Assembly: GCA_026419785.1 (NCBI GenBank)
Contig: JAODTK010001255.1
Location: 186,001 to 250,000, forward strand
DNA from: Sclerodactyla briareus
Taxonomy: Eukaryota; Echinodermata; Holothuroidea; Dendrochirotida; Sclerodactylidae
Reading direction: 5' to 3'
DNA length: 64,000 bases
Shown here: piece by piece, positions 46,555-55,887 of the stretch
Layout of the letters: each line of letters opens with the position of its first letter
Position numbering within the stretch: position 1 is the stretch's first letter
Notes under the pieces: model-generated
What the model was told of the DNA's origin: nothing
What the model saw: the letters and a program-made list of their open reading frames with translations, nothing else
Database searches by the model: none
Position numbers and translations under genes: made by a program

Positions 46555-47035
46555 TGTTAATTATGTCCATTTGACCTCCAGTGACTTTGAATGCCCTACC
46601 TGTTTGTTCAGGTCAAATGCAGTCCCACATTCAAAAGTTTTTGTTTAATTACGACAAAGTTTAAAACAAAAATCGCATGCTTTATGCAAATTTGACCCCA
46701 TGTGACCTTGAAATGACCTTCATGTTGTTAGGACTAACAGCAGTCCACATCACCGAGTTTTATTCAAATCCGACAAGTTAGAAAAATTGCGGGAAAAAAA
46801 ACAAATTTGACCTCTGGTGACCTTGAAATCAACGTCATGTTATTCGGGACCAACTTTTGTCCCACTTCCCACCAAGTTTCGGTGATCGGCTAGACTCGGG
46901 ATTTTTTTGTGTGATGGAAACCTGCTAAACAGAGGACAGCATACATACAGTGATGCCCACTTTTGAACTAACCCGAGATTTCACAAGGGCGGACATGTGT
47001 ACCAAGTTTCAAATAAATTGGATGGAGCGTTAAAG
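46555..47035. repeat. TGACCT-rich dispersed repeat (second half-site family)
   Basis: Three recurrences of a ~110-bp motif (near 46570, 46690 and 46805). Each has TTTGACC-C-x-x-GTGACCTTGAAaT followed by a C-A-T-G-TT stretch and a CC-ACaT-CC-ACCaAGTTT-like end. Half-sites TGACCT occur at 46703-46708 and 46714-46719 (5-base spacer) and at 46808-46813 and 46818-46823 (4-base spacer). Not coding. Confidence 0.75.
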
Positions 47036-47483
47036 AGTCATTACGCTACAACCAGAGTTTCCTGTGGCGGCGGAGACAGCGGCGGCTACACCCCCAAAAC
47101 CATTATACCCGGACCCACTTCCAAGTGTTGCGGGGATTATATGAGCACAGATTCAAATGACAAGCCGCCGCTGGTCGGCTGTCTTTGATTGGTGTGACAT
47201 GGTTTATGACGGACTTTGACGCCGTCGTAGATATTGAACATGTTTAATATTCGTCGGCTATCATTTGAACGTTGATTGTTGTGACATGGCTTACGATGGC
47301 TTCAGATGACCAATTATTCAATTTTCCAGGGGCTAAGCCTTGCACAAATCCTAAAAATACCCAGCTTACGTACTCTCACGCCGGACTCCTCGGTCTCGAT
47401 CCTGCCGTCATCTGCCGTGACAGCTGGGCATCGTTTTCCGATTTTTTTGCGGGGAATGCATTAATGTGCTTTTTTGCCTATAA

Positions 47484-47720
47484 GTGACCTCTGGTGACCT
47501 CTAGTGACATATGGTGACATGAGGCTTTCAATGAAAAAATGTTCTCCTTGATGGTGATCTCTCCGTTCTTCAAGCAGCATGTATTCTAATGTACTCGCCG
47601 GATACTATTGCCGAAAAGGCATCAAGATTAACCTTTGACCCCTTGTAACTTGAGAAGTAAATGTCTGACTTGAGTGGAAGTTGGTGTTCTGCGTGTGACA
47701 CACGGATCTCCGTATGATAT
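47484..47720. repeat. Four 10-bp TGAC repeats plus TTTGACC segment
   Basis: GTGACCTCTG, GTGACCTCTA, GTGACATATG and GTGACATGAG follow one another without gaps from 47484 to 47523. A related CCTTTGACCCCTTGTAACTTG stretch lies at 47631-47651. It is probably another relic of the family at 46555-47035. Confidence 0.75.
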
Positions 47721-49270
47721 GTAATTATCGACACTGATTCGTTTCGTTGCTCCGTATAACCTGTAGCACACACATTTTTAACACTTGACATTATTTTGAC
47801 GATTTGACTCATGTCAACATGTCAAAATGGCAACTGGACTCACTGATTCCAAAAAATCGCCATCCCAAAACTATATGAATACCGTAACTCGTAATTGAAG
47901 ATTTTACCTCGTATATCTCCACACACGAATGTCACACAGGGTCAAAATATGCATAATGTTGATCAGAAGGTACTTTCAAATTTTCCATGAACATAGCCAT
48001 GTAACCAACTTGCTTTCGATCTGCCTCGGATTATCCAATTTATCCTGCTCCCACAGTTCTTCACTCACAGCGTTAATAGCAAATATTCGGGTGTCGTTCC
48101 AGGCAAGCACTGCCATTGGAACAAATGCTGGTGTTTACATGGACAAAGTCGAATAATCGATTCTTTCTCCTTGAAACCGATCAACGTACATCCGGTATAC
48201 TGAGGATTCGTTTTTTTTTTTTCCTTCTTATCTAGCCCCATGGCAATGACGCACTCGATTCTTTCAGGACATATGCTGGTAATCACGATTCTAGCAAACT
48301 TCCCCCATGACGATTCGTCTCCATCAATGATCTTGTAGTCATTCCTCAAAGTCTTCAAAGATTTCTAATTGCCGGGGGGTAGTCGAGTGTCGTGGGGATG
48401 CGTTTGACTGTTTGATAGCGGGTTTAGATGAGTACTCCAACTGAACGGTTCAGGACGGATGACTTTGTCTAGTTTGGCTATGGAAGGAGACGACTAGACG
48501 AGATGCCGAGTAGGTAAACATCAGGTTTTGGAACACAGCCTCTGGAGACGGAGACCTTGGCTATATCATTGATGAATTCAAGTACTGATATAGCGCTACT
48601 CTATGGAGGAGAAAGCAAACCCCGAATCTCCGTTTCATGCCCACGTCTTCCACCCTTTTCTCTGGTCTAAAATCTAGAATAATTTATATAGTTGACACTC
48701 GGTCAATTGCACAAAAAGGGGGAAACATGTACAAAGAATGAGTTGTTTCTGATGAGAGGAAATCTCTCTGGAACGACGTCACATGAAGACTTTGCAAACG
48801 TGATCACTGTTTCGTGCTCCACGGTGTGTATAAGACTATGTGGCTGTGCCTGTGTTACGGTCACAACATCTGCTCCAATCGATACCACAAAGATGTGAAG
48901 TTGTAAACAGTACAGCAAGGACTCTTGACGAAGTTTTGCGTCTTGTTCCATGTATATAAATATTAGGAATTTCCAGTGTAACATTTGTCATTAATAAAAA
49001 ACACTCACGGAACTCATTTCGACGATCGCTGCAGTTCAGGGTACAGGTATATCGGATTATTGGCGTCAGTCCCCTCCTTGTGCGTAGCAGGAACGGTCAA
49101 CGCAACTGATGGGAAATGAATACACTCTTGTTCAGCGAAAAGCTGAATAAATAAAACTGTTGAAAAGTTCAATAATGGTGAGCACTTTGTTCACCTGTTC
49201 GGTGACATAACTGATTTTTCAACGATCCATTTCGCCACGATAATTCGATCAAAACTAGATGGAATGAAGC
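47721..49270. other. Spacer; no supported gene
   Basis: T run at 48211-48221. Short frames (48065-48358 minus, 48692-48898 plus) are unrecognised. Confidence 0.35.
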
Positions 49271-49276
49271 TCACGT

Positions 49277-50609
49277 TTAAGGGCTATTCACACTTGTGCG
49301 ATATGATACGATCCGATACGATAAATTTATCGGACGTCGAGTTAACGTGTTTTTTCAATAGGAGTGTTCAAACTAGTGCAATACGACACGATACGATACA
49401 TTTTTTTTATCGGACGTCAAGTTGAAAATATTTTAACTTTTATCGTACGATAAATTTATCGGATGCGATAAATTGCGCAATGCATTGATGCAAAAAGTAT
49501 GAATCGCCAAACAGCTATTGGAGAAGTTTGGCCTTGAAAACTGGGGTTTAGTGATAAAAATCAGGAGGGGTTTTGATTAATGTATTGGGTAGTGACGTTC
49601 CGGGGAAGACATTGGCCTCTGCTTGAGCTTCTCTGTCCTATTTGCCGCCATGCATGGGACCTACGAAACCATTATTTTTGTTTCGAATCCATATACAATA
49701 GTAGCGTGACCAGTGAGATAATGGGGAGGGCCATGCAAGGCAAGAGATATACGGTTGGAAAAGAAACGAAGGATGCAACAGAAATAAGCTATAGGAGGGG
49801 GGGGGGGGGGTAGAATGTCGATCTAACGCCATGTTAATAATGTCTTGTAGGTCAGTGAGGAAAGTAGTAGGGTACACCCGGTACACAGGGGGAGCCGCAG
49901 GCATTATTTTTACATGCTTGTTCTGAGCAGAGAGTAACCAGCCCCAATATTCAGCTCAATTGACTGAATTGACTGAATCTTTTCTTGGCTACCTTACTTC
50001 GCCGTATTCTTGGATAAACCGATTGCTAATAAGACTGGGTGTCCAACGAAAAGGTAGGCGGGGATAGTGAGATCAGCTGCCTGAATCGTGATCGTCAATT
50101 GCGCTCCTTTGGGCATATGGCGCGCCTCCCGGTGGACGATCCCGTCTACCGCGTTCTGTCTCCACGAGACCCCTTGGGTTAGAGCCGTCCGCCGAGGCGG
50201 CCCAAGTAGCTCATGGTTGGTGCAGCAGCGCGGGGGGTACCTTCGGAGAGTTAGGGAGGAGGGACAGGCTGAACGACTAGAGACAAGGCTGTAACTTTGG
50301 TTGTTGCTTTAAAATGGGGTCGATGAACACTATTCACGCCTCCTAGTACTGAGAAAGACCCAAGCTTCGAATTGCTTTGAAATTACAATCTTGGTATTCA
50401 ATAATTTTGCGACCAGGGGCATTCCACCCGTCGAAGCGACAAAAGGGGAAAACTTGTGTTTTTCTCAACTAAAATCCCACCACTTTCCCCGTCATGTTAG
50501 GCGCCAAGACGTCCGATAAATTTATCGTACGACATTTTCATCGCACAAGGATGGACACTCCCAACGATAAAATGATCGTATCGTATCGAATCGCACAAGT
50601 GTGAACAGC
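49277..50609. mobile_element. 1.33-kb element with TIRs and CGATAAATTTATCG palindromes
   Basis: The left end GGGCTATTCACACTTGTGCG (49281) matches the reverse complement of the right end (50609 inward: GCTGTTCACACTTGTGCGAT). TTAA precedes the left end (49277-49280); no TTAA follows the right end. The palindrome CGATAAATTTATCG lies at the left (49319-49332, again near 49450) and right (50515-50528). A second weaker inverted word set near 49365-49400 suggests nested ends. The middle holds a LINE tail (50080-50285) and poly-G at 49797-49810. It is a candidate compound non-autonomous element. Confidence 0.65.
50080..50285 (+). pseudogene. LINE RT C-terminal fragment, best copy
   Basis: Frames combine to IVIVNCAPLGIWRAS / FGHMARLPVDDPVYRVLS, then RGGPSSSWLVQQRGGYLRRV and REEGQAERLETRL before a stop. 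It is the same family as 46030-46420 (minus) and 40165-40260 (plus). The FGH motif followed by tryptophan and R-R-V is the usual close of RT proteins in several LINE clades. It lies inside the TIR element, so either the element captured it or it inserted there. Confidence 0.65.
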
Positions 50610-50629
50610 GCGTCGCTCTAGTATAAATA

Positions 50630-50990
50630 TTCCCCATAAGTTTACCCTGCTGCTTTGGGGTCGGGTGAAAGTTATCGAGGGTCATCAGAGGTCAAGGTCC
50701 GAAATCCCGATGAACTCGATGCGTTCAGAAAGGCAAAGTGACTTCAGGCCAGTGTGCAAGCACTCGCAACGTGTTTCCCACTTAAATTAGGGGCGAGACA
50801 CGTGCAGAATAAAAGATAGGGAGAATCCAATTCCCAGAGGAAATGTTTCTGGAGTGATAGGGTGGAATTCTGTTGTTGCGCGAGTCTACGCTTTGGTCGG
50901 ATCAAGCTCAAACCTGGTGGGCATGTTTCCCCATGGTCAGTAGATGGAGCCTATTGGTTTGATAACAGTCAATCGGGGGAGGGGGGGGGG
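50630..50990 (+). repeat. AGGTCA-family fragments
   Basis: TCATCAGAGGTCAAGGTCCG near 50681-50700 and CCTGGTGGGCATGTTTCCCC then ATGGTCAGTAGATGGAGCCT (50914-50954) align to the head of the 10.3-kb repeat unit. A 14-base G run ends it (50978-50991). Confidence 0.6.
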
Positions 50991-51005
50991 GGGATTTATT
51001 GGATA

Positions 51006-51031
51006 TTTTTTTTTTTTTTTTTTTTTTTTTT
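51006..51031. repeat. 26-base T homopolymer
   Basis: Uninterrupted T26, 15 bases after a G14 run. On the minus strand it could be a retroelement poly(A) tail. Confidence 0.9.
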
Positions 51032-51224
51032 AATCATGGATTATTATATAACTAATACACAGCCAAAGCGCTTACAGAGGAAAAGTGGAATCGAAAAGTC
51101 AGAATATAGAGGTGGGCCTTTAGTTTCCTTTTGAAGGAATCGTGGTGGCAGTTTCCCGATGGTCATCAGGTAAGGTATTCGTTAGAGAAGGACCTATCCA
51201 GAAGAACGCTCTTCACCTTAATTA

Positions 51225-51338
51225 CTGATGTTTGTCTTTCTAACAGTAATATATTCGTGACGACGAGCGTAGAGTATGAGAAGGGCAGTACGGTGTGGTG
51301 AGGTTAAAAAGTATTCAGGAGCGATACCTTTGGATATC

Positions 51339-51389
<51 letters not shown>

Positions 51390-51409
51390 TAATAATAATA
51401 ATAATAATA

Positions 51410-51443
<34 letters not shown>

Positions 51444-52720
51444 AATAATAAAGTTCTTATATAGCGCACTACACAAGAAGTCTTATACATGGTAAGAAAA
51501 TTCTTAAACGAAATACGAGCATTGACAGGAAGTCAATGAAGTTCAACAGGACAGATGATATGTTGTCTTTGTGGGCTATAGTGACTAACATGAAGCTGCA
51601 TATTGGATGTTTTGTAACTCATGCAGTTTCCATGACAAAAGGCCTGAAAGTGAACTATCGCGAAGTCTAGACGAGAGGAGACGAAGACATGGGCCAATTT
51701 GTCCGCTGAGGCTTTGTCTAGGTCTTTCCTAGTTCTCCCGATCTGATAGATGCCATACCAACCAGACTGGCACAACTTACCGACATGTCATTTAAAGTTG
51801 AGCCACAGTCAAAGACAGTTCAAGTATTCCTCGCAACGTTTAACAGTGTGAATGGGAGTTCTACCGATGCGAATAGATGGCAGAGGATCACAATTACGAA
51901 ATTTTGACTCGAATGTGAATAACTGTTTTTGCCTCATTAATTTCAAGCATGTTTGCAGTCCATTACGCTAGAAACACGTCGCTCCAATCGTTGTGAGGCC
52001 GAACGGCGATCCGTGGCTTCGAAAGAAACATATATTTGGGTATTGTCGGCATAAACCATGGTTGTTCACATTGTAGGAAGTGATAATGTCGCTAATTGGG
52101 TTAGTGTATAGTACGTGTAAAGAGGAGCCCCAAGGACAGAGCCTGAGGGCCCGTATATTTCAAAAAGTGTGGGGATCATAAAGATTTCTCCATATAAATG
52201 AATGTGTACCCATCGCCCAGGTGAGATTGCCCAATCAAGAGCGCACCCACCGATACCATATATCTGGTCTGAAGTAGCTTCGCTAGAATTGATTGATTGA
52301 TATTATCAAAAGCTGTGCTCATGTCTATGAGGATCAGCACAGAGTTCTGACGATTGTCGAGAGGGCAAAGCAAGCCATTCTAATACTGCGAGCCAAGTGT
52401 AATTGCATACCAATGCAGGGGATAAGCGGATTGGATGGGTGAGTGTAGGTTATTAGTATTGACGAAGTTCTGCAATTGCACCGAGACAACAGAGCCTCAA
52501 TGATTTTGGAGGAGAAAGGGCAACAACCTGACTGGACGTTTTTTGTTTTGTTTTTTAAGATGGGAACGACATGAGCTGTTTTTATACTTTTGGACGTTTT
52601 TTGTCCGTTAGTGGGACATAGAACAATGTCTGCTAGACTAGGTAGCACCACATCTAGAGGCAGGGTTTCAGCACGATTGGCAAGAAACGATGAAAAATCA
52701 TCAAGAAACACTCTACTGCT
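51225..52720 (-). pseudogene. L2/Crack-like LINE, RT plus C-terminal region
   Basis: Read on the minus strand from 52720: LPSLADIVLC / KTAHVVPILKN, then SSKIIEALL, QLHLARS, and DNRQNSVLILIDMSTAFDNI. The catalytic box reads YADN at 52042-52053, where the second Asp is replaced by Asn. Then ANMLEINEAKTVIHI, DKASADKLAHVFVSSRLDFA, and QRRQH / LPVNARISFK. Finally, beyond an insertion, come KGIAPEYFL and a downstream R-T-A segment. Motif order and the LHWLPV-x-x-R-I-x-F-K signature point to the L2/Crack/Daphne group. About six frameshifts and the YADN change make it inactive. The 5' end (endonuclease) is missing. Confidence 0.85.
51339..51479 (-). mobile_element. (ATT)n-tailed insertion inside the L2-like LINE
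   Basis: Between codons for MYKTS and KGIAPEYF of the host LINE lies a ~140-base insert. On the minus strand it reads TGTGTAGTGCGCTATATAAG, AACTTT, then (ATT)n. GCGCTATATAA followed by a microsatellite is the usual extreme 3' end of L2-clade elements. The AAT array (51339-51451) is therefore most simply a retrotransposon tail, drastically 5'-truncated. The flanking AAGACTTCT and AAGATATCC may be a decayed target duplication. Confidence 0.65.
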
Positions 52721-52799
52721 AGATGATGGAGGCCTGTATATTACAATGGTCCTTTTGACATTTAGTCAATTACAGAAACATAATTCTGGGTAATCATCT

Positions 52800-53110
52800 C
52801 ATCGGTCCTGAAGGGCCGGATGAGAAATTAGTCACTTTGCCTTTTCACGAGATTTTACTGTTGATGGTTGCCATACAACGGTTGCTATGGTAACCATAGT
52901 GGTGGTTTGGACTATCCACTGAGGGGTACCATTGGTGGGGTACCCATGGGTGCCGGGGTATCCAAGGTGCCCTCGCAAAATGTCCGTTTGTGTGTGTGCG
53001 TGTGTGTGTGTGTTTGCGTGTCCGTCAGATTTTTGATGGTTTTCCCAAATATCTCCATTTTGGAGTGGCTGAAAAAAGTAAAATTTTGCACACGCTTCGA
53101 TAGTCACTAA
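52800..53110. repeat. Dispersed-type repeat with X-box-like palindrome and (GT)n
   Basis: GGTTGCTATGGTAACC lies at 52880-52895 and is followed by GGTACC-rich words (GGGGTACCATTGGTGGGGT) and a (GT)n run at 52990-53018. Then comes a CCAAATATCTCCATTTTGGA stretch. The layout looks like a transposable-element-derived region; no coding frame. Confidence 0.55.
52881..52894. promoter_or_regulatory. X-box-like motif (RFX type)
   Basis: GTTGCTATGGTAAC is a near match to the palindromic RFX consensus GTTGCCATGGCAAC. Sequence match only; it sits in a repeat and has no nearby identified gene. Confidence 0.35.
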
Positions 53111-53700
53111 CACACATAGGCTCTCGAAACTGACGGAAATATCAAAATTGAAGAATTTAGGAGGCAAAAGACAAATTTTGGGGCAATTTCTCATTTTTAC
53201 AAGTTTTTACATTGTCAAGGAGTCCTAATCCAATGGCTGAATGATTTTGAAAAACAAATGAGTATGTATGTTACAAAAGGCACAAATAAAAATTTTTTCC
53301 AAAACTTCAGCCCAAAATTACCAAAAAATGGCAATTTTTGGGGGAAAAAAATTGAAAAATTCTCAAGTTAGAATTTCTGAAATCTGTTCAGTTTTTGGTA
53401 ATATTTAGAGATTGGGAGGACTGAATGATTCCAAATTTCAGAAGAAGGTACAAAGTATCAAAATAAAGAGTTTCCCAACATTTATGCTGTAAATTAACTG
53501 AAATTTCCATGAATATGAATATTTGGGGGAAAAATGGCTGTTTTCAGACAAATTTGATAAACTTGTTCTTTTGCAACTCGCGACGAAAAGGTAGAAGTTG
53601 AAACAAATGAATAGTTCACCATTTGCCGATGAGATCCTTTAACTCCGGGGATTGCCCTCTTGTTTTACTCGTAATCGGGCTAAGTTCAACATGCTTGGCT
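53111..53700. other. A/T-rich spacer with recurring AATTTTGGGG words
   Basis: Words such as CAAATTTTGGGGC, CAATTTTTGGGGG and TATTTGGGGG recur, suggesting the continuation of the preceding repeat. No coding. Confidence 0.4.
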
Positions 53701-53865
53701 AGATGGAGTTAATTATTATTATTTTTAGTAGTAGTATTATTATTGTTATGTTATTATTATTATTGGAGTATTCTGTCAAGTATGGAATCCTTACTTCTCG
53801 AAAGATAAATAGGTCATTGGAAACGTTCAGCGGAGGCGGAGGGCTACTAGATCAATTCACCTTCT

Positions 53866-54243
53866 ATGGTGTACTCGCTGAACAGATGATCCAAACCGAT
53901 CAAGGCCAGAGGGGCAAGGGTCAGAAATGGATACTGCCACTATTGTCAGCTGGAATCCCTCACCAGATAAACGGAATAGGGCATTGCCTCTCAAGTTGGC
54001 GGTACCTTAATGGGGAGGTAACCACACACAGACGGCAAAACTTGCAAAATGCATAACCACATCGTATGTCCTGCTCAAATTCCTCGTGCTGAGCGTACAG
54101 CGAGAGTAGAACATTTGTTTTGTTTGTTAACCATGTTTCAAAGTATTGGTTGACCGACTGGGAATCGCACCCCGGTCTACCGGGTGGAAGGCCGACGCTC
54201 TACCAACTATGCCAACCACTCGGTCAAACAAGAGACCCACGTC
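53866..54243 (-). mobile_element. tRNA-headed SINE nested in the LINE
   Basis: About 378 bases split LINE copy 2 between the codons for RLI-like and RDLPY residues. The uninterrupted sequence is visible at 62700-62740 in copy 3. On the minus strand the insert begins just upstream of a tRNA-like sequence (54151-54226) and continues with ~290 bases of body. A short CTT/GTCTT word at each edge may be the target duplication. The tRNA head at the 5' end with an unrelated body is the SINE layout. Confidence 0.7.
54151..54226 (-). tRNA. tRNA-Gly(UCC)-like sequence, SINE head
   Basis: On the minus strand TGACCGA and TCGGTCA form a perfect 7-bp acceptor stem. They are followed by A and then CCA. The A-box (TGGCATAGTTGGTAGAGCG) and B-box-like GGTGCGATTCC are in place, and a CTTCCAC loop would read UCC. 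The D-arm region has about four extra bases and the anticodon stem barely pairs, so it is unlikely to be a working tRNA. The Pol III promoter boxes look largely intact. Confidence 0.55.
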
Positions 54244-54690
54244 TTAGAGATTTACCTTACGACGAAAGATTGAGGCGTCTCGGACCAACTCCGAAGGAGC
54301 TGAGACGAAATCGAGAGTGATTCGATCAGATTTTTAGAATTGTCCATGGATTCTTTTTGGTTTTTTTTTGAGGGCCTTTCCTTTCACTATTTCTTTTAGT
54401 TTTCAGAGGTTACCACCAATAGGGGACATTGCCCCAACTTCTTGGCAACGCTGGGGAATCGTAATACTGTATTTGAAAATTAATAAATAATATTACGGTA
54501 TTAATGAAAACAAGATTTTATATTTTCAAGAATTGTTGGCGAATTCTCTGACATTTGTGTTATTGAACTTGACTTGAACTCTTGAACTTCTTCTCTTTGA
54601 GATGTTGTGGTTCAGGGTCTCCATAGGATTTTGTCCTTCCTAACCCATTTTCGCTAAACTAAACTAAACTAAATTAAAACTAAACCTTAT

Positions 54691-55885
54691 TTTGTCATTA
54701 TTAATATCACTATCATTATCACTATTACTACATTATTGTGATTCGATTCTAATCAAGGTCAACCTTGTAGTAAAAGTACTACCGTAAGTCAAACATGCCT
54801 AGCCAGAAATAGTTCAAACTAGTACCGTACTGCACCAAGGTCCAGATAGGTTGACAATATGTGTCAAGGGAATTACGCAGCCTCTTGGCTTTCCGGTTCC
54901 ACTTCGAATTTACAACATTTTAGAAGGAGAAACTGCGCCACCAGTTGAAAAAGGGGGTCGTAAGTGCTTCGCGGAATGACTCCAAATACACAATGGATCA
55001 CTACCTATGATTCGACCTAAAAACTGAAATTAGGAAAGCAATTAAATTGTGGATTCCTTTGCTATGAAAACAGGCTTACCTGGTTGAGTAGCAACAACAT
55101 CAACATATTTTTTAAAATATCATTTGCCAAGTGTCGATCTTTCGTGGTGCAATCCGCGATACAAACTATACCGGTTTTCAAATTCAAGGTTACTGGCATA
55201 TGGTGTTACTTTTCTAAATTTTGGTTGTCTAATTGCTCATTTCATGATGAAAGCACTTAGAAGCAATCAGCCAAATTAAGACTAATCTCGGTGTATAATG
55301 TTAAAGCGAATAAAATCATGCAAAGGTCACTTTGTTCCAGGATCTAGCATGTTCAGTTGGGGCAGATATGGCTTCCTCAAATTTCATATAATTGGGTGTT
55401 TTTGACAAAACTGGCAACCTTTTTATGATGTCATGTCTACCAGTATAAGGGAAAAGTTAAGACAATTTATTGATCTCGTCTTTAAAATGCGTAGATAAGA
55501 CGTCATCCAATGTGCCAATTGCACAAATTGCCACATTTAGCAGTGATAGAATAAAAATCTTTAAACAATTCGTTAATTAGACCGACCGGCTACTGAACAT
55601 GAAACGAAGTTTGATTTTGGCATGATTTTCAATGCACATCATATGTATGCACGTTTTTGGCTGGACTTGCCTTTAAGAAAGCTCGCAAATCCTAGTAAAA
55701 GGTTCAAAGAGGGTCTAGGTATTTTTTATATCACCATCGCTAGTTGAGCGCACATCCTGCAGTGAGAAAAACCAAAACGAGTACTGCAGAATATCCCTAC
55801 ATCCTGCTAGTTTCGCAAACTAGAATACAAAATCGTTCGCGATGTGGGCATGCAAAACTGTAGCGACGTCTCACACTCTTCGCGA
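54691..55885. other. Spacer; no supported gene
   Basis: No coding signal. ATTAT-rich words at 54700-54735 extend the LINE tail region. Confidence 0.4.
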
Positions 55886-55887
55886 GA

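Larger units (their letters stand above)
53762..54690 (+). pseudogene. CR1/Jockey-like LINE, family 1 copy 2 (C-terminus and 3' end)
   Basis: It begins with AGTATTCTGTCAAGTATGGA (YSVKYGI), the same as 62634 in copy 3, and runs to GGGCTACTAGATCAATTCAC. After the nested insertion it resumes at AGAGATTTACCTTACGACG, which encodes RDLPYDERLRRLG and KELRRNRE, the conserved C-terminal motif. The 3' end carries AGGATTTTGTCCTTCCTAAC (54632-54651), shared with 63101-63120, and terminates in a (CTAAA)n-like tail at 54652-54690. It is 5'-truncated and frameshifted. Confidence 0.85.

Noticed and set aside
51218-51490. 90-codon minus frame with long isoleucine/tyrosine tract
   Set aside because: Translation of the AAT microsatellite joined to LINE remnants.
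54151-54226. Functional tRNA gene
   Set aside because: Extra bases in the D-arm region and a poorly paired anticodon stem, plus location inside a LINE, favour a SINE head.
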